Of a DNA stretch of 64,000 nucleotides, positions 53,134 to 62,685 are shown in pieces; position 1 is the stretch's first letter; each line of letters starts with the position of its first letter. The position numbers and the translations under genes are program-made. The notes below the pieces were generated by a model, which saw nothing but the letters and a program-made list of their open reading frames with translations, did no database searches and was not told where the DNA came from. Origin of the DNA: Novosphingobium umbonatum (GTDB taxonomy: Bacteria > Pseudomonadota > Alphaproteobacteria > Sphingomonadales > Sphingomonadaceae). The stretch covers positions 62,001-126,000 of the forward strand of contig NZ_SACO01000008.1 of NCBI RefSeq assembly GCF_004005905.1, in the 5' to 3' direction.

Positions 53134-54266
53134 AAAAGCTGACCTTCCTGCTTATCCCCCTGCTGCTGGCCGGATGCGGCGAGAGCGAGGACAAGCCCTC
53201 AGCCAAAGCCCCTGCCGACCCCATGCTGGTAGTGGCGCCCGCGGCTTTGGTGCAGAGGCTGAAAACGGCCAAGGTGGAAACCATGCCGGTGGCCGAAACC
53301 CTGCGCGTGGCGGGCCAGATCGATTTTGACGAGAACCGCGTGGCCCGCATTGGCGCCACGGTGACGGGTCGCGTATCGGCTATGGCGGCCAATATCGGGC
53401 AGATGGTGGGGCGCGGCACGGTGCTGGCGCAGATTACCAGCACCGATCTGACCACGCAGCAACTGGCCTATGTGCGGGCCAAATCGGCCTATGAATTGAA
53501 CCGCCGCAATGCCGAACGCGCCAAGACCCTGTTTGCCGCCGATGTGATCTCGGCTGCCGAGTTGCAAAAGCGTGAGAGCGAGTTTCAGGTCTCCGCCGCC
53601 GAAATGCGCGCGGCGGCTGACCAACTCCGCCTGCTGGGCGTATCGGGCGCGGCGCTGGGGCAATTGAGCGCAAGGGGCGCGGTCCATTCCGCCTCGCAAG
53701 TCACCTCCACCATGAGCGGCGTGGTGGTCGAACGCCATCTCTCGCTGGGGCAAGTGGTGCAGCCTTCGGATGCGCTTTTCGTGGTGGCCGATCTGTCCAA
53801 GGTCTGGGCCGTGGCGCAAGTGCCCGAGCAGCAGGTGCGCTTTGTCCGCGTGGGCGAAGTGGTGGATCTGGATATACCCGCGCTGGGCGGGGAAAAGCGC
53901 AGCGGCAAGCTGGTGTTTGTGGGCCAGACTGTAGACCCCACCACCCGCACGGTGGTGATCCGCACCGAACTGGACAATGCCAAGGGCGATCTGAAACCCT
54001 CCATGCTGGCCACGATGCTGGTCAAGGGCGAGGCGCAGCCGCGTCTGGTGGTGCCTTCCTCCGCCGTGGTGCGCGAAAACAATCTGGACCATGTTTTCGT
54101 AGCCGAGGCCAATGGCCACTATCGCCTGCGGCAGGTCAAGCTGGGCGAGGATCAGGCGGGCAAGCGCGTGGTGCTGACCGGCCTGAAGGCTGGCGAGAAT
54201 GTGGTGGTGGAAGGCAGCTTCTATCTTAACACTGAACGCAACCGGCAGGCGGTGGAAGGGCAATGA
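53130..54266 (+). CDS. RND efflux periplasmic adaptor, CzcB/CusB-like lipoprotein
   Basis: This 378-residue membrane-fusion protein links the inner-membrane pump to the channel. It has a lipobox (FLLIPLLLAGCGESEDKPS) with Cys at residue 15-16, a barrel-sandwich domain (VTGRVSAMAANIGQMVGRGT), a helical hairpin (YELNRRNAERAKTLFAADVI), and a beta-barrel (GKLVFVGQTVDPTTRTVVIR). No His-rich or Met-rich extension is seen at the N-terminus. It overlaps both neighbours by ATGA. Confidence 0.92.
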   Translation: MKKLTFLLIPLLLAGCGESEDKPSAKAPADPMLVVAPAALVQRLKTAKVETMPVAETLRVAGQIDFDENRVARIGATVTGRVSAMAANIGQMVGRGTVLAQITSTDLTTQQLAYVRAKSAYELNRRNAERAKTLFAADVISAAELQKRESEFQVSAAEMRAAADQLRLLGVSGAALGQLSARGAVHSASQVTSTMSGVVVERHLSLGQVVQPSDALFVVADLSKVWAVAQVPEQQVRFVRVGEVVDLDIPALGGEKRSGKLVFVGQTVDPTTRTVVIRTELDNAKGDLKPSMLATMLVKGEAQPRLVVPSSAVVRENNLDHVFVAEANGHYRLRQVKLGEDQAGKRVVLTGLKAGENVVVEGSFYLNTERNRQAVEGQ

Positions 54267-57200
54267 TCACAGGGCTGATCCGCGCCGCGCTGAAACAGCG
54301 GCTGATTGTGGTGGTGGTGGCGCTGGCGCTGCTGGGCTTTGGCTTTGCCGCGGTTCAGCAATTGTCGGTGGACGCTTTCCCCGATGTCACCAATGTGCAG
54401 GTGCAGATTGCCACCGAAGCCTCTGGCCGCAGCCCCGAGGAAGTGGAGCGCATGGCCACCGCCCCGATCGAGGTAGCGATGACCGGCCTGCCGGGGCTGG
54501 AGGAGATGCGCTCGCTCAACAAGCCGGGTCTGTCGCTGATCACCTTGGTGTTTACCGAGCAGACCAATGTCTATTTCGCCCGCCAATTGGTGATGGAGCG
54601 CTTGGCCGAACTGGGGCCGAAACTGACGCCAGGCATTGCGCCGGTGCTGGGCCCTGTCTCCACCGGCCTTGGCGAGGTCTATCAATATACGCTGGACCGG
54701 CCCGACGACAAAGGCCGCCAATTGACGCCGGAAGAGCTGACCCAGCGCCGTCTGGTGCAGGACTGGGTGGTGCGCCCGCTGCTGCGATCCATCTCGGGCG
54801 TGGCGGAAATCAACTCGCAGGGCGGCTTTCCGCGTCAGTATCAGGTCTTGGTCAACCCTGACCGGTTGCGCCACTATCAGGTGAGCGTGGCCGATGTATT
54901 TTCCGCCGTGGCGCGCAACAATGCCAATGCAGGCGGCGGTGTCCTGCCGCAATTTGCCGAACAATATCTGATCCGTGGCGTGGGCCTTGTGAAAAACGAG
55001 GAAGATCTGCGCAATATCGTGATCCGCGAGAATGCCAGCCAACCGCTCTATCTGCGCGATGTGGCCGAGGTGAAGATCGGCGCGGGCGTGCGCGAGGGCG
55101 CGATCATCCAGAATGGCACCAGCGAGGCCGTGGGCGGCGTGGTGATGATGATGGCGGGCGGCAATGCCAAGCAGATCGTCAGCCGCGTGAAGGAGAAGGT
55201 GGAGCAGATCAACAGCAAGGGCATGTTGCCCGATGGCCTGAAAATCGTGCCCTATTACGACCGCTCCGAACTGGTGGACGCCGCGCTGCACACCGTCACC
55301 AAGGTGCTGATGGAAGGCATCGTGCTGGTGGTGGTCATCCTCTTCCTGTTCCTTGGCGATATTCGCTCCTCGCTGATCGTGGTGGCCACTTTGGTGCTCA
55401 CCCCGCTCATCACCTTCATGGCGATGAACAAATTGGGCATCTCGGCCAATCTGATGAGCCTTGGCGGTTTGGCGATTGCCATTGGCCTGATGGTGGACGG
55501 ATCGGTGGTGGTGGTGGAAAATGCCTTTGCGCAATTGGGCACCTCCGCCGCCAAGGGCCAGACCAAGGCCCGCGTGATCCTGCAGGCTGTGGTGGAAGTG
55601 GCCACGCCGGTGATCTTTGGCGTGGGCGTTATCATCCTTGTGTTCCTACCTCTGATGACCTTGCAGGGCATGGAGGGCAAGATGTTTGCCCCGCTGGCCT
55701 ACACCATCGCCATCGCACTGGCTGTCTCGCTCGTGCTCAGCCTGACCCTGACGCCGGTGCTGTCGACCTATCTGCTGAAAGCGCCCGAGCATGATGGCGA
55801 CCATGACACCAAGATCATCGCGTGGATGAAAGCGCGTTATCTCAAAATGCTGGGCTGGGCCTTGGGCAATGAACGCAAGACGGTGGCCTATACTCTGGGT
55901 GCCCTGCTGTTTGCCGTGGCTCTGTTCCCCTTCCTTGGCACCGCCTTCATTCCCGAAATGAAGGAAGGATCGCTGGTGCCCGGCATCAACCGCGTTCCCA
56001 ATATCGCGCTGGACGAATCGATCCGTATCGAAATGGAAGCCATGCGTCTGGTGATGCAGGTGCCAGGGGTAAAATCGGCGGTGTCGGGCGTGGGGCGCGG
56101 GGAAAGCGCGGCAGACCCGCAAGGTCCCAATGAATCCACCCCCATCGTCAGCCTGAAACCGCGCGACGAATGGCCCGATGGTTGGGATCAGGACGATATT
56201 GCCGAAGCCATGCGTGAAAAGCTCAAGGCCCTGCCCGGCATCCAGATCGTGATGGCCCAGCCCATTTCCGACCGCGTGGACGAGATGGTGACCGGCGTAC
56301 GTTCCGACATTGCCGTCAAGGTGTTTGGCGACGATCTGGAACAGTTGAAGGCCAAGGCCGAAGAAATCGCCCGCGTTGCCCGCTCTTTGAAGGGCGCGGA
56401 AGACTTGCGGATCGAAAAGATCAGCGGCCAGCAATATCTCTCGATCGACATCGACCGGCAGGCGGTGGCCCGTTACGGGCTGAATGTGGCGGATGTGAAC
56501 GACCTGATCGAAACCGCCGTGGGCGGGAAAGCCGCCACCGAAATCTTTGAAGGCGAGCGCCGCTTCCCCGCTGTCGTCCGCCTGCCTGCGGATCGCCGCG
56601 CCAATATTCAGGCGATTTCCGATCTGCTGGTGCCCTCCCCCGGCGGCGCGCAGGTGCGTTTGGCCGATGTGGCGCATATTTCGGTGATGGATGGCCCCGC
56701 GCAAATCAGCCGTGAAAGCGGCAAGCGCCGCATCGTGATCGGCATGAATGTAAAGGGCCGCGATCTGGGCGGCTTTGTGGCCGAGTTGCAGCAAAAGGTG
56801 GGTGCGCAGGTCAAATTGCCCGAAGGCTATTATCTGGAATGGGGTGGACAGTTCCAGAATATGGAACGCGCTCTGGGCCATTTGATGATCATTGTGCCAA
56901 TCACCGTGGCGGCGATTTTCTTCCTGCTCTTCGTGCTGTTCAACTCGATCCGTCTGGCCAGCCTGATCATCACCGTGCTGCCCTTTGCCAGCATTGGCGG
57001 GGTGATCGGCCTGTTTGTCTCGGGCGAATATCTTTCGGTACCGGCTTCGGTGGGCTTTATCGCGCTATGGGGCATTGCGGTGCTCAATGGCGTGGTGCTG
57101 GTAAGCTATATCCGGAAACTGCGCGAGGAAGGCATGAGCGTGGCAGAAGCGGTGCGCCATGGGGCCACCATGCGTTTCCGCCCCGTGATGATGACCGCCA

Positions 57201-57373
57201 CCGTGGCCTTGTTGGGGCTGATCCCCTTCCTCTTCTCCACGGGCCCCGGCGCAGAGGTGCAGCGCCCGCTGGCTATTGTGGTGATTGGCGGGATCATCAC
57301 CTCCACGCTGCTTACGCTTTTGGTCCTACCCACCATTTACCGCTTCTTTGACAGCGAGCCTTTAGAAGCATGA
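54263..57373 (+). CDS. RND efflux permease, CzcA/CusA heavy-metal family
   Basis: This 1036-residue proton-driven permease exports a metal cation. It has DVTNVQVQIATEASGRSPEE near residue 40, 12 predicted membrane segments, and in TM4 the motif LAIAIGLMVDGSVVVVENAF, with the proton-relay Asp and Glu. AIG-x3-D looks more like the CusA (Cu/Ag) pattern than the DFG-x3-D of CzcA (Co/Zn/Cd), but metal selectivity cannot be fixed by this alone. It overlaps the adaptor by ATGA and the PII gene start is within 25 bases of its stop. Confidence 0.93.
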   Translation: MITGLIRAALKQRLIVVVVALALLGFGFAAVQQLSVDAFPDVTNVQVQIATEASGRSPEEVERMATAPIEVAMTGLPGLEEMRSLNKPGLSLITLVFTEQTNVYFARQLVMERLAELGPKLTPGIAPVLGPVSTGLGEVYQYTLDRPDDKGRQLTPEELTQRRLVQDWVVRPLLRSISGVAEINSQGGFPRQYQVLVNPDRLRHYQVSVADVFSAVARNNANAGGGVLPQFAEQYLIRGVGLVKNEEDLRNIVIRENASQPLYLRDVAEVKIGAGVREGAIIQNGTSEAVGGVVMMMAGGNAKQIVSRVKEKVEQINSKGMLPDGLKIVPYYDRSELVDAALHTVTKVLMEGIVLVVVILFLFLGDIRSSLIVVATLVLTPLITFMAMNKLGISANLMSLGGLAIAIGLMVDGSVVVVENAFAQLGTSAAKGQTKARVILQAVVEVATPVIFGVGVIILVFLPLMTLQGMEGKMFAPLAYTIAIALAVSLVLSLTLTPVLSTYLLKAPEHDGDHDTKIIAWMKARYLKMLGWALGNERKTVAYTLGALLFAVALFPFLGTAFIPEMKEGSLVPGINRVPNIALDESIRIEMEAMRLVMQVPGVKSAVSGVGRGESAADPQGPNESTPIVSLKPRDEWPDGWDQDDIAEAMREKLKALPGIQIVMAQPISDRVDEMVTGVRSDIAVKVFGDDLEQLKAKAEEIARVARSLKGAEDLRIEKISGQQYLSIDIDRQAVARYGLNVADVNDLIETAVGGKAATEIFEGERRFPAVVRLPADRRANIQAISDLLVPSPGGAQVRLADVAHISVMDGPAQISRESGKRRIVIGMNVKGRDLGGFVAELQQKVGAQVKLPEGYYLEWGGQFQNMERALGHLMIIVPITVAAIFFLLFVLFNSIRLASLIITVLPFASIGGVIGLFVSGEYLSVPASVGFIALWGIAVLNGVVLVSYIRKLREEGMSVAEAVRHGATMRFRPVMMTATVALLGLIPFLFSTGPGAEVQRPLAIVVIGGIITSTLLTLLVLPTIYRFFDSEPLEA

Positions 57374-57396
57374 GCCTGCCCACAGGGATTTGCACG

Positions 57397-57735
57397 ATGA
57401 TCGAGATCAAGGCCGTTATCCGCCCCGCCCGACTGGAACCTCTGCGCGTGGCCTTGCGCCAGTTGCCGGAGTTTCCGGGCATGTCAGTGGTGCGGGTGGA
57501 TGGATGCAGCGCCACATGGGTCGAGCGCTCTGAGCCCTACACGATCAAGCGTGACCTGCTGGACTATACGCCCAAGGTCATGGTGATGATTGTCGCGCCG
57601 GAGGAAGCGGTGGAGAAAATCTGCACCACCATCCATGCACAGGCCCATACGGGGCGAACCGGCGATGGCCTCTTGTGGACCACGCGGATCGACAGTTTCG
57701 TGCGGCTGACCAGCGGGGCAGAAGCCGCCGAGTAA
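57397..57735 (+). CDS. PII-like signalling protein of the metal-efflux operon
   Basis: This 112-residue protein has the PII start MIEIKAVIRPARLEPLRVAL, then VVRVDGCSATWVERSEPYTI, KVMVMIVAPEEAVEKICTTI and HAQAHTGRTGDGLLWTTRID. The T-loop lacks the RGxEY uridylylation Tyr of GlnB, and the C-terminus still has the nucleotide-contact TGRTGDG. I chose ATG 57397 since family members begin there; ATG 57370 overlaps the permease stop. A PII group found by heavy-metal RND genes is known (PII-NG, from memory). It may sense energy or nucleotide state for pump control. Confidence 0.85.
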   Translation: MIEIKAVIRPARLEPLRVALRQLPEFPGMSVVRVDGCSATWVERSEPYTIKRDLLDYTPKVMVMIVAPEEAVEKICTTIHAQAHTGRTGDGLLWTTRIDSFVRLTSGAEAAE

Positions 57736-57736
57736 G

Positions 57737-57770
57737 AAAGGCGGGGGATGGTCAAGTCCCCCGCCTTTTC
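57737..57770. terminator. Bidirectional terminator between PII-like gene and uxuB
   Basis: AAGGCGGGGGA pairs with TCCCCCGCCTT around an 8-base loop and has TTTT on the plus strand and CTTTC on the minus. It sits in the 37-base convergent gap. Confidence 0.85.
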
Positions 57771-57772
57771 CG

Positions 57773-59119
57773 TTACAGGCTGATGCCTTCGGGCTGCCAT
57801 GCGCTGGGCAACAAGCCGTCAGCGCCAAAGATGGCCTCCACCACGCCCTGCGCCCCATGGGCCTGCCACGCGGCGGCCAGTTCATCGGCGCGGGGATCAT
57901 CCACCTTGCCCCATTTGGCCACATTGTCGCCGCGCAAATGGCGCAGCCAAGCCGCCACGGCCTGATGCAAGGCTGGCGAAGGACGCCCTGCCTGCTGGTT
58001 CGCCGCCAGAGTCGCCAGCCAGCGCTGGGGGATCTTCTGGCTGCCATCCATGGCAATCTGGATCAGGCGATGGTTGAGAGCGGGATTGTCGAAACGCTCG
58101 ATCAAGGCATGGGCATAGGCGGCCAGGTCCATGCCTTCGGGCGCGGGAATGGTGGGCGCGGCTTCATCCAGCATCAGCCCCAACACCAATTGGCGCAGGG
58201 CCGGATCGCCCACGGCCTGATGCACATAGCTATGGCCAGCCTCCAGCCCCAGATAGGCCAGCGCCGAATGCGCGCCATTGAGCATACGCAGCTTGGCGGT
58301 TTCATAGGGCGCCACATCTTGCACAATCTGCGCGCCCTGCTTTTCCCAAGCGGGGCGCGGACCTGCAAAGGCATCCTCGATCACCCATTGGCTGAAAGGC
58401 TCGGTCATCACCACGCCTTCATCGCGCAGGGCCAGCGCGGCTTCCACCTCGGCGCGATCCTCGTCCGTGGTGGCGGGCACGATGCGGTCCACCATGCTGC
58501 AGGGGAAGGTGCAATGCTGCGCCACCCAAGCCGAGAGGGCCGCATCGCCTGCCAGATACTCGCCCATCAGGCGCTTCAACTGATGCCCATTATCGGCCAG
58601 ATTGTCGCAGGAAAGCAGCGTCAAACCGCCAATGCCCGCCGCCATGCGACGTGCCAACGCTTCGGCCAGAATGGGGTAAAAGCCGCCATCGGCCAGCCCC
58701 AGATCCAGCCCGCCATCGGCGCGGCGGCAATAACCTTTTTCCGTCACCGTAAAGGTCACGATATGGGTGGTAGGAGCCGACAGCAGGTTGACCAATTCAG
58801 CGCGATCCTGCGTCGCCAGCAACACCTTGGCCACGCTGCCAATCACCCGCAGTTTGGTCCCCTCGCCCGATTTCTCGGCCAGAGTGTAGAGCCCGTCCTG
58901 CGAGTTCAATTGTTCCCCCACGGCGGGGCTGCGCAGGGAAACTCCCGCGATCAACCAGTCGCCACCATCTGCCTCCATCGCGCGGTCGGTATACCACGCC
59001 TGATGCGCACGGGTAAAAGCGCCAAGGCCGAAATGGACGATGCCAATGCTCTTGCCCGCGCGATCATAGGCCGGAAGGGCAGCCGTGGCGGGCAGGTTTT
59101 GTGCGGAAAGACGGCTCAC
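57773..59119 (-). CDS. uxuB: Fructuronate reductase (mannonate oxidoreductase)
   Basis: UxuB interconverts D-fructuronate and D-mannonate with NADH. This 448-residue member of the mannitol-dehydrogenase family has IVHFGLGAFTRAHQAWYTDR near residue 26, LSCDNLADNGHQLK, and NGAHSALAYLGLEAGHSYVH with Lys/His of the active site (ETAKLRMLNGAH). A GTG at 59119 overlaps the uxaC stop (GTGA). It works on the product of UxaC and feeds ManD. Tagaturonate reductase is less likely because mannonate dehydratase is beside it. Confidence 0.9.
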   Translation of the reverse strand: MSRLSAQNLPATAALPAYDRAGKSIGIVHFGLGAFTRAHQAWYTDRAMEADGGDWLIAGVSLRSPAVGEQLNSQDGLYTLAEKSGEGTKLRVIGSVAKVLLATQDRAELVNLLSAPTTHIVTFTVTEKGYCRRADGGLDLGLADGGFYPILAEALARRMAAGIGGLTLLSCDNLADNGHQLKRLMGEYLAGDAALSAWVAQHCTFPCSMVDRIVPATTDEDRAEVEAALALRDEGVVMTEPFSQWVIEDAFAGPRPAWEKQGAQIVQDVAPYETAKLRMLNGAHSALAYLGLEAGHSYVHQAVGDPALRQLVLGLMLDEAAPTIPAPEGMDLAAYAHALIERFDNPALNHRLIQIAMDGSQKIPQRWLATLAANQQAGRPSPALHQAVAAWLRHLRGDNVAKWGKVDDPRADELAAAWQAHGAQGVVEAIFGADGLLPSAWQPEGISL

Positions 59120-60534
59120 AGTTTATAGGCCTTTTTCACGAGATTATAGGTCAGATCCTGCGCGACTTCTGCCGCTTCCCAATCCGCCATGCGGTGTTCG
59201 GCGACCATCTGGGCGAGGAAGCCGCAGTCGATGCGGCGGGCCACATCATGGCGTGCGGGGATTGACAGGAAGGCGCGCGTGTCGTCGTTGAAGCCCACGG
59301 TGTTGTAGAAGCCCGCCGTTTCGGTGGTGGCATGGCGGAAACGGCGCATGCCTTCGGGGCTGTCGTGGAACCACCAAGCAGGACCCAGCTTCAGACAGGG
59401 ATAATGGCCTGCCAGCGGCGCCAGTTCGCGCGCATAAACGCTTTCATCCAGCGTGAAGAGGATGATCGAGAGGTTTGCCTCATTGCCATATTTGTCCAGC
59501 AAGGGCTTGAGCGCATTGACATAATCGGTGCGCATCGGAATGTCGGCACCCTTGTCGCGGCCCAGCGCTGCAAACAGGGCCTCGTTGTGGTTGCGGAAAG
59601 AGCCGGGGTGGATCTGCATGACCAGGCCGTCTTCCAGGCTCATGCCCGCCATCTCGGTCAGCATTTGAGCGCGGAACAATTCTGCCTCGGCGGCGGTGAA
59701 ACTGCCCTTGGCCACCTTGTCGAACAGGGCCTCGGCCTGCGCGGCAGACAGGTTGGCGGTCTGCGCAGTGGGGTGGCCGTGGTCGGTGCTGGTGGCGCCA
59801 TGTTGCGCAAAAAAGGCGCGGCGCTGGCGATGGGCGGCCAGATAGCCCTGCCACGTCAGGCAATCCTCGCCGGTAATCTCGCTGAAGCGCTTCAGGTTAT
59901 CGCGGAAGCCTTCAAACTCGGGGTCAACCACCGGATCGGGGCGATAGGCGGTGACCACCTTGCCACCCCATGCGCCGCTAGCGTTGTCAGCCTGAATGGC
60001 GGCGTGATGCTCCAGCGTGTCGAGCGGGCTTTCGGTGGTGGCGATCACCTCGATATTGTAACGCTCGAACAAAGCGCGCGGGCGGAAGGCATCGGTGGCC
60101 AGCGCCTCGGTGATCGTGTCGTAATAGAGATCCGCCGTATCCGCGCCCAGCATCTGGGTAAAACCGAACACTTCGCTGAACACCCAATCCGACCACATGC
60201 GCGAGGGCGTGCCGCGATAGAGGTGCCAGTTTTCGGCCAGAATGCGCCATGCCTTGCGCGGGTCATAGGTGGCCTTGTGATGGCCAATGCCCAGATCGGC
60301 CAGATTGACGCCCTGCGAATAGAGCATGCGGAACAGATAATGGTCAGGCCGCAGCAGCAGTTCGGTGGCATTGCCGAAAGGCTGGTTTTTGGCAAACCAG
60401 CTGGGGTCGGTGTGGCCATGCGGGCTGACAATCGGAAGGCCCGCAACGCTGGCGTAAAGCTCGCGGGCGATGGCTCTGATACCGGTGTCAGAAGGCAGGA
60501 GTCGGTCGGGATGCAGGTCCAAAGGGCGAGACAT
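59116..60534 (-). CDS. uxaC: Glucuronate/galacturonate isomerase
   Basis: UxaC isomerises D-glucuronate to fructuronate and D-galacturonate to tagaturonate. This 472-residue protein has IVSPHGHTDPSWFAKNQPFG near residue 35, RPDHYLFRMLYSQGV, LEHHAAI, and C-terminal WWFHDSPEGMRRFRHATTET, normal for the family. It starts 33 bases after the gntR stop with AGGAAG 10 bases upstream and is followed directly by uxuB. Confidence 0.96.
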   Translation of the reverse strand: MSRPLDLHPDRLLPSDTGIRAIARELYASVAGLPIVSPHGHTDPSWFAKNQPFGNATELLLRPDHYLFRMLYSQGVNLADLGIGHHKATYDPRKAWRILAENWHLYRGTPSRMWSDWVFSEVFGFTQMLGADTADLYYDTITEALATDAFRPRALFERYNIEVIATTESPLDTLEHHAAIQADNASGAWGGKVVTAYRPDPVVDPEFEGFRDNLKRFSEITGEDCLTWQGYLAAHRQRRAFFAQHGATSTDHGHPTAQTANLSAAQAEALFDKVAKGSFTAAEAELFRAQMLTEMAGMSLEDGLVMQIHPGSFRNHNEALFAALGRDKGADIPMRTDYVNALKPLLDKYGNEANLSIILFTLDESVYARELAPLAGHYPCLKLGPAWWFHDSPEGMRRFRHATTETAGFYNTVGFNDDTRAFLSIPARHDVARRIDCGFLAQMVAEHRMADWEAAEVAQDLTYNLVKKAYKL

Positions 60535-60566
60535 GGTTGCTGGTCTTCCTATGACTATACAGAGGT

Positions 60567-61322
60567 TTAACTGGTAACGCGGGCATAGCGCTCACGTTTG
60601 GCCTGCGCAGCACGGCGTGCGGCGGCAATCGCCTTTTCTTCGGTGGCAAACAGCAAGCTGTCAAGCACTGCCGCCAGATGGGCGCGCATCGCAGCCCGCG
60701 CGGCCGATGGATCATGGGCGCGCAAAGCGTCCAGCACCGCCTTGTGCTCGTCCACCACCGGCTTGATATTCGCACTGCGCGCCTTTTCATGCAGCAAAGC
60801 GCTTTCCGGCGATTGTGCGCGCAATTCCCACAGGCGCTCGATCGCCTCGATGATGGCCGAATTGCGGGTGGCGCGGGCAATAGCCAGATGGAAGGCGCGA
60901 TCGGCCTTTTCCGTACCATCGGGATTGCGATTCTCGCGCTCGATATCCTCGACCAATGTTTCCAGTTCGGCCAGACCTTCTTCGGTAATCTGGGTAGCCG
61001 CCAAAGCCGCCGCCTCGCCTTCAAACAACAGGCGCGCCTCGGTCAATTCAAAGGCCGTGATGTTGAAACCGGGAATGTCTTCCTTGCCGGGCAGGCGCTT
61101 CACATAGGCGCCCGAACCCACGCGCACTTCCACCAAACCCTGCACTTCCAACGCGATAACCGCTTCACGCACGGTGGGGCGCGACACGCCGAAAGTCACC
61201 GACAATTCACGCTCGGCCGGCAGGCGGTCCCCGACGGCGTAACGCCCGTTGGACAACTCGGCCATCAGCTTGCGCGCCAGATCTTGATAGAGGCGATCTT
61301 GGGCGGGCGCGGCATCACTCAT
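60567..61322 (-). CDS. GntR/FadR-family regulator of hexuronate genes (UxuR/ExuR-like)
   Basis: This 251-residue regulator has a winged HTH ([40 protein letters not shown]) and a FadR-type FCD domain with metal-ligand positions ([40 protein letters not shown]). It is upstream of uxaC-uxuB and diverges from manD, so it probably represses both. GGAG lies 8 bases before the ATG. The ligand could be fructuronate, tagaturonate or mannonate. Confidence 0.9.
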   Translation of the reverse strand: MSDAAPAQDRLYQDLARKLMAELSNGRYAVGDRLPAERELSVTFGVSRPTVREAVIALEVQGLVEVRVGSGAYVKRLPGKEDIPGFNITAFELTEARLLFEGEAAALAATQITEEGLAELETLVEDIERENRNPDGTEKADRAFHLAIARATRNSAIIEAIERLWELRAQSPESALLHEKARSANIKPVVDEHKAVLDALRAHDPSAARAAMRAHLAAVLDSLLFATEEKAIAAARRAAQAKRERYARVTS

Positions 61323-61362
61323 CTGTTAACTCCGAAAAATGGCCTTACCACTCACAAGCAAG

Positions 61363-61417
61363 TTGACAGGCCAACATGGATTGGTCAAGAATGTTTCTAT
61401 CACAAGCTGACCAATCC
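61363..61417. promoter_or_regulatory. Operator/promoter region of the hexuronate locus
   Basis: GGATTGGTCA (61378-61387) and TGACCAATCC (61408-61417) are perfect 10-bp inverted arms, 20 bases apart. Their TTGGT/ACCAA cores resemble the UxuR/ExuR site TTGGTATACCAA. A third CCAA lies at 61371-61374. A TTGACA at 61363-61368 and AAGAAT at 61387-61392 (18 bases apart) form a possible manD promoter, and the left arm lies between them. Confidence 0.6.
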
Positions 61418-61430
61418 GGAAACCGATCCC

Positions 61431-62639
61431 ATGAAAATCACATCAGCCCGCGTAATCGTCACCTGTCCGGGTCGCAACTTTGTCACGCTCAAGATCGAAA
61501 CCGATCAGGGCGTGTACGGGATTGGCGATGCCACGCTCAATGGCCGTGAAAAGGCCGTGGTCAGCTATCTGGAAGACCACGTCATCCCCTGCATCATCGG
61601 CATGGACCCCCGCAATTCCGAAGATATCTGGCAATATCTCTATCGCGGTGCCTATTGGCGCCGTGGCCCCGTCACCATGCGCGCCATTGCCGCGGTGGAC
61701 GTGGCTCTGTGGGATATCAAGGCCAAGATGGCCAATATGCCACTTTACCAATTGCTGGGCGGCCGCAGCCGTGATGGCGTGATGGTCTATGGCCATGCCA
61801 ATGGCGGCGATATTGCCGAAACCGTGGATGCGGTGGGCGCCTATATCGACATGGGCTACAAGGCCATCCGCGCGCAGACCGGCGTACCGGGCGTGAAGGA
61901 TGCCTATGGCGTGGGCCGTGGCAAGCTGTTCTATGAACCGGCCGATGCTGCCCTGCCCAGCCTGACCGGATGGGACACGCGCAAGGCGCTCAACTATGTG
62001 CCCAAGCTGTTTGAAAAGCTGCGCGAAACCTATGGCTTCGACCATCATCTGCTGCATGACGGCCACCACCGTTACAGCCCCACCGAGGCCGCGCAATTGG
62101 GTAAGGCGCTGGAGCCTTACAGCCTGTTCTGGCTGGAAGACGTGACCCCTGCCGAAAATCAGGAAGCGTTCAAGCTCATCCGCCAGCACACCACCACACC
62201 TTTGGCTGTGGGCGAGATTTTCAACACGATCTGGGACGCCAAGGATCTGATCCAGAACCAGTTGATCGACTATATCCGCGCCACCATCGTGGGCGCTGGC
62301 GGTATCACCCATCTGCGCCGCATCGCCGATCTGGCCAGCCTGTATCAGATCCGCACCGGCTGCCACGGCGCCACCGACCTTTCGCCGGTCACCATGGGCA
62401 CGGCGCTGCATTTCGACACTTGGGTGCCCAATTTCGGCATTCAGGAATATATGCGCCACACGCCCGAAACCGACGAAGTCTTCCCGCATGACTATTCGTT
62501 CGATCAGGGCATGCTCTATGTTGGCGACACGGTGGGCCATGGCGTCGACATCGACGAAAAGCTGGCAGCCAAATACCCCTACAAGCCGGCCTATCTGCCG
62601 GTGGCCCGTCTGGAAGATGGCACGATGTGGAACTGGTAA
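61431..62639 (+). CDS. manD: D-mannonate dehydratase (ManD, enolase superfamily)
   Basis: ManD dehydrates D-mannonate to 2-keto-3-deoxy-D-gluconate. This 402-residue protein matches N. aromaticivorans ManD closely, from memory: [73 protein letters not shown] and [20 protein letters not shown]. Metal-ligand carboxylates are in [15 protein letters not shown] and [13 protein letters not shown]. The ATG at 61431 has CGGAAA about 8 bases upstream. The frame stays open upstream, but that is antisense to gntR. It starts the plus-strand arm of the divergent locus. Confidence 0.95.
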   Translation: MKITSARVIVTCPGRNFVTLKIETDQGVYGIGDATLNGREKAVVSYLEDHVIPCIIGMDPRNSEDIWQYLYRGAYWRRGPVTMRAIAAVDVALWDIKAKMANMPLYQLLGGRSRDGVMVYGHANGGDIAETVDAVGAYIDMGYKAIRAQTGVPGVKDAYGVGRGKLFYEPADAALPSLTGWDTRKALNYVPKLFEKLRETYGFDHHLLHDGHHRYSPTEAAQLGKALEPYSLFWLEDVTPAENQEAFKLIRQHTTTPLAVGEIFNTIWDAKDLIQNQLIDYIRATIVGAGGITHLRRIADLASLYQIRTGCHGATDLSPVTMGTALHFDTWVPNFGIQEYMRHTPETDEVFPHDYSFDQGMLYVGDTVGHGVDIDEKLAAKYPYKPAYLPVARLEDGTMWNW

Positions 62640-62685
62640 GAACCGATCACAAAGACCATAAGAAACAAGGGGTAGGATTAGAACA

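Noticed and set aside
60678..61430. N-terminal extension of ManD
   Set aside because: It is antisense to gntR; ManD starts at 61431 with a ribosome site.
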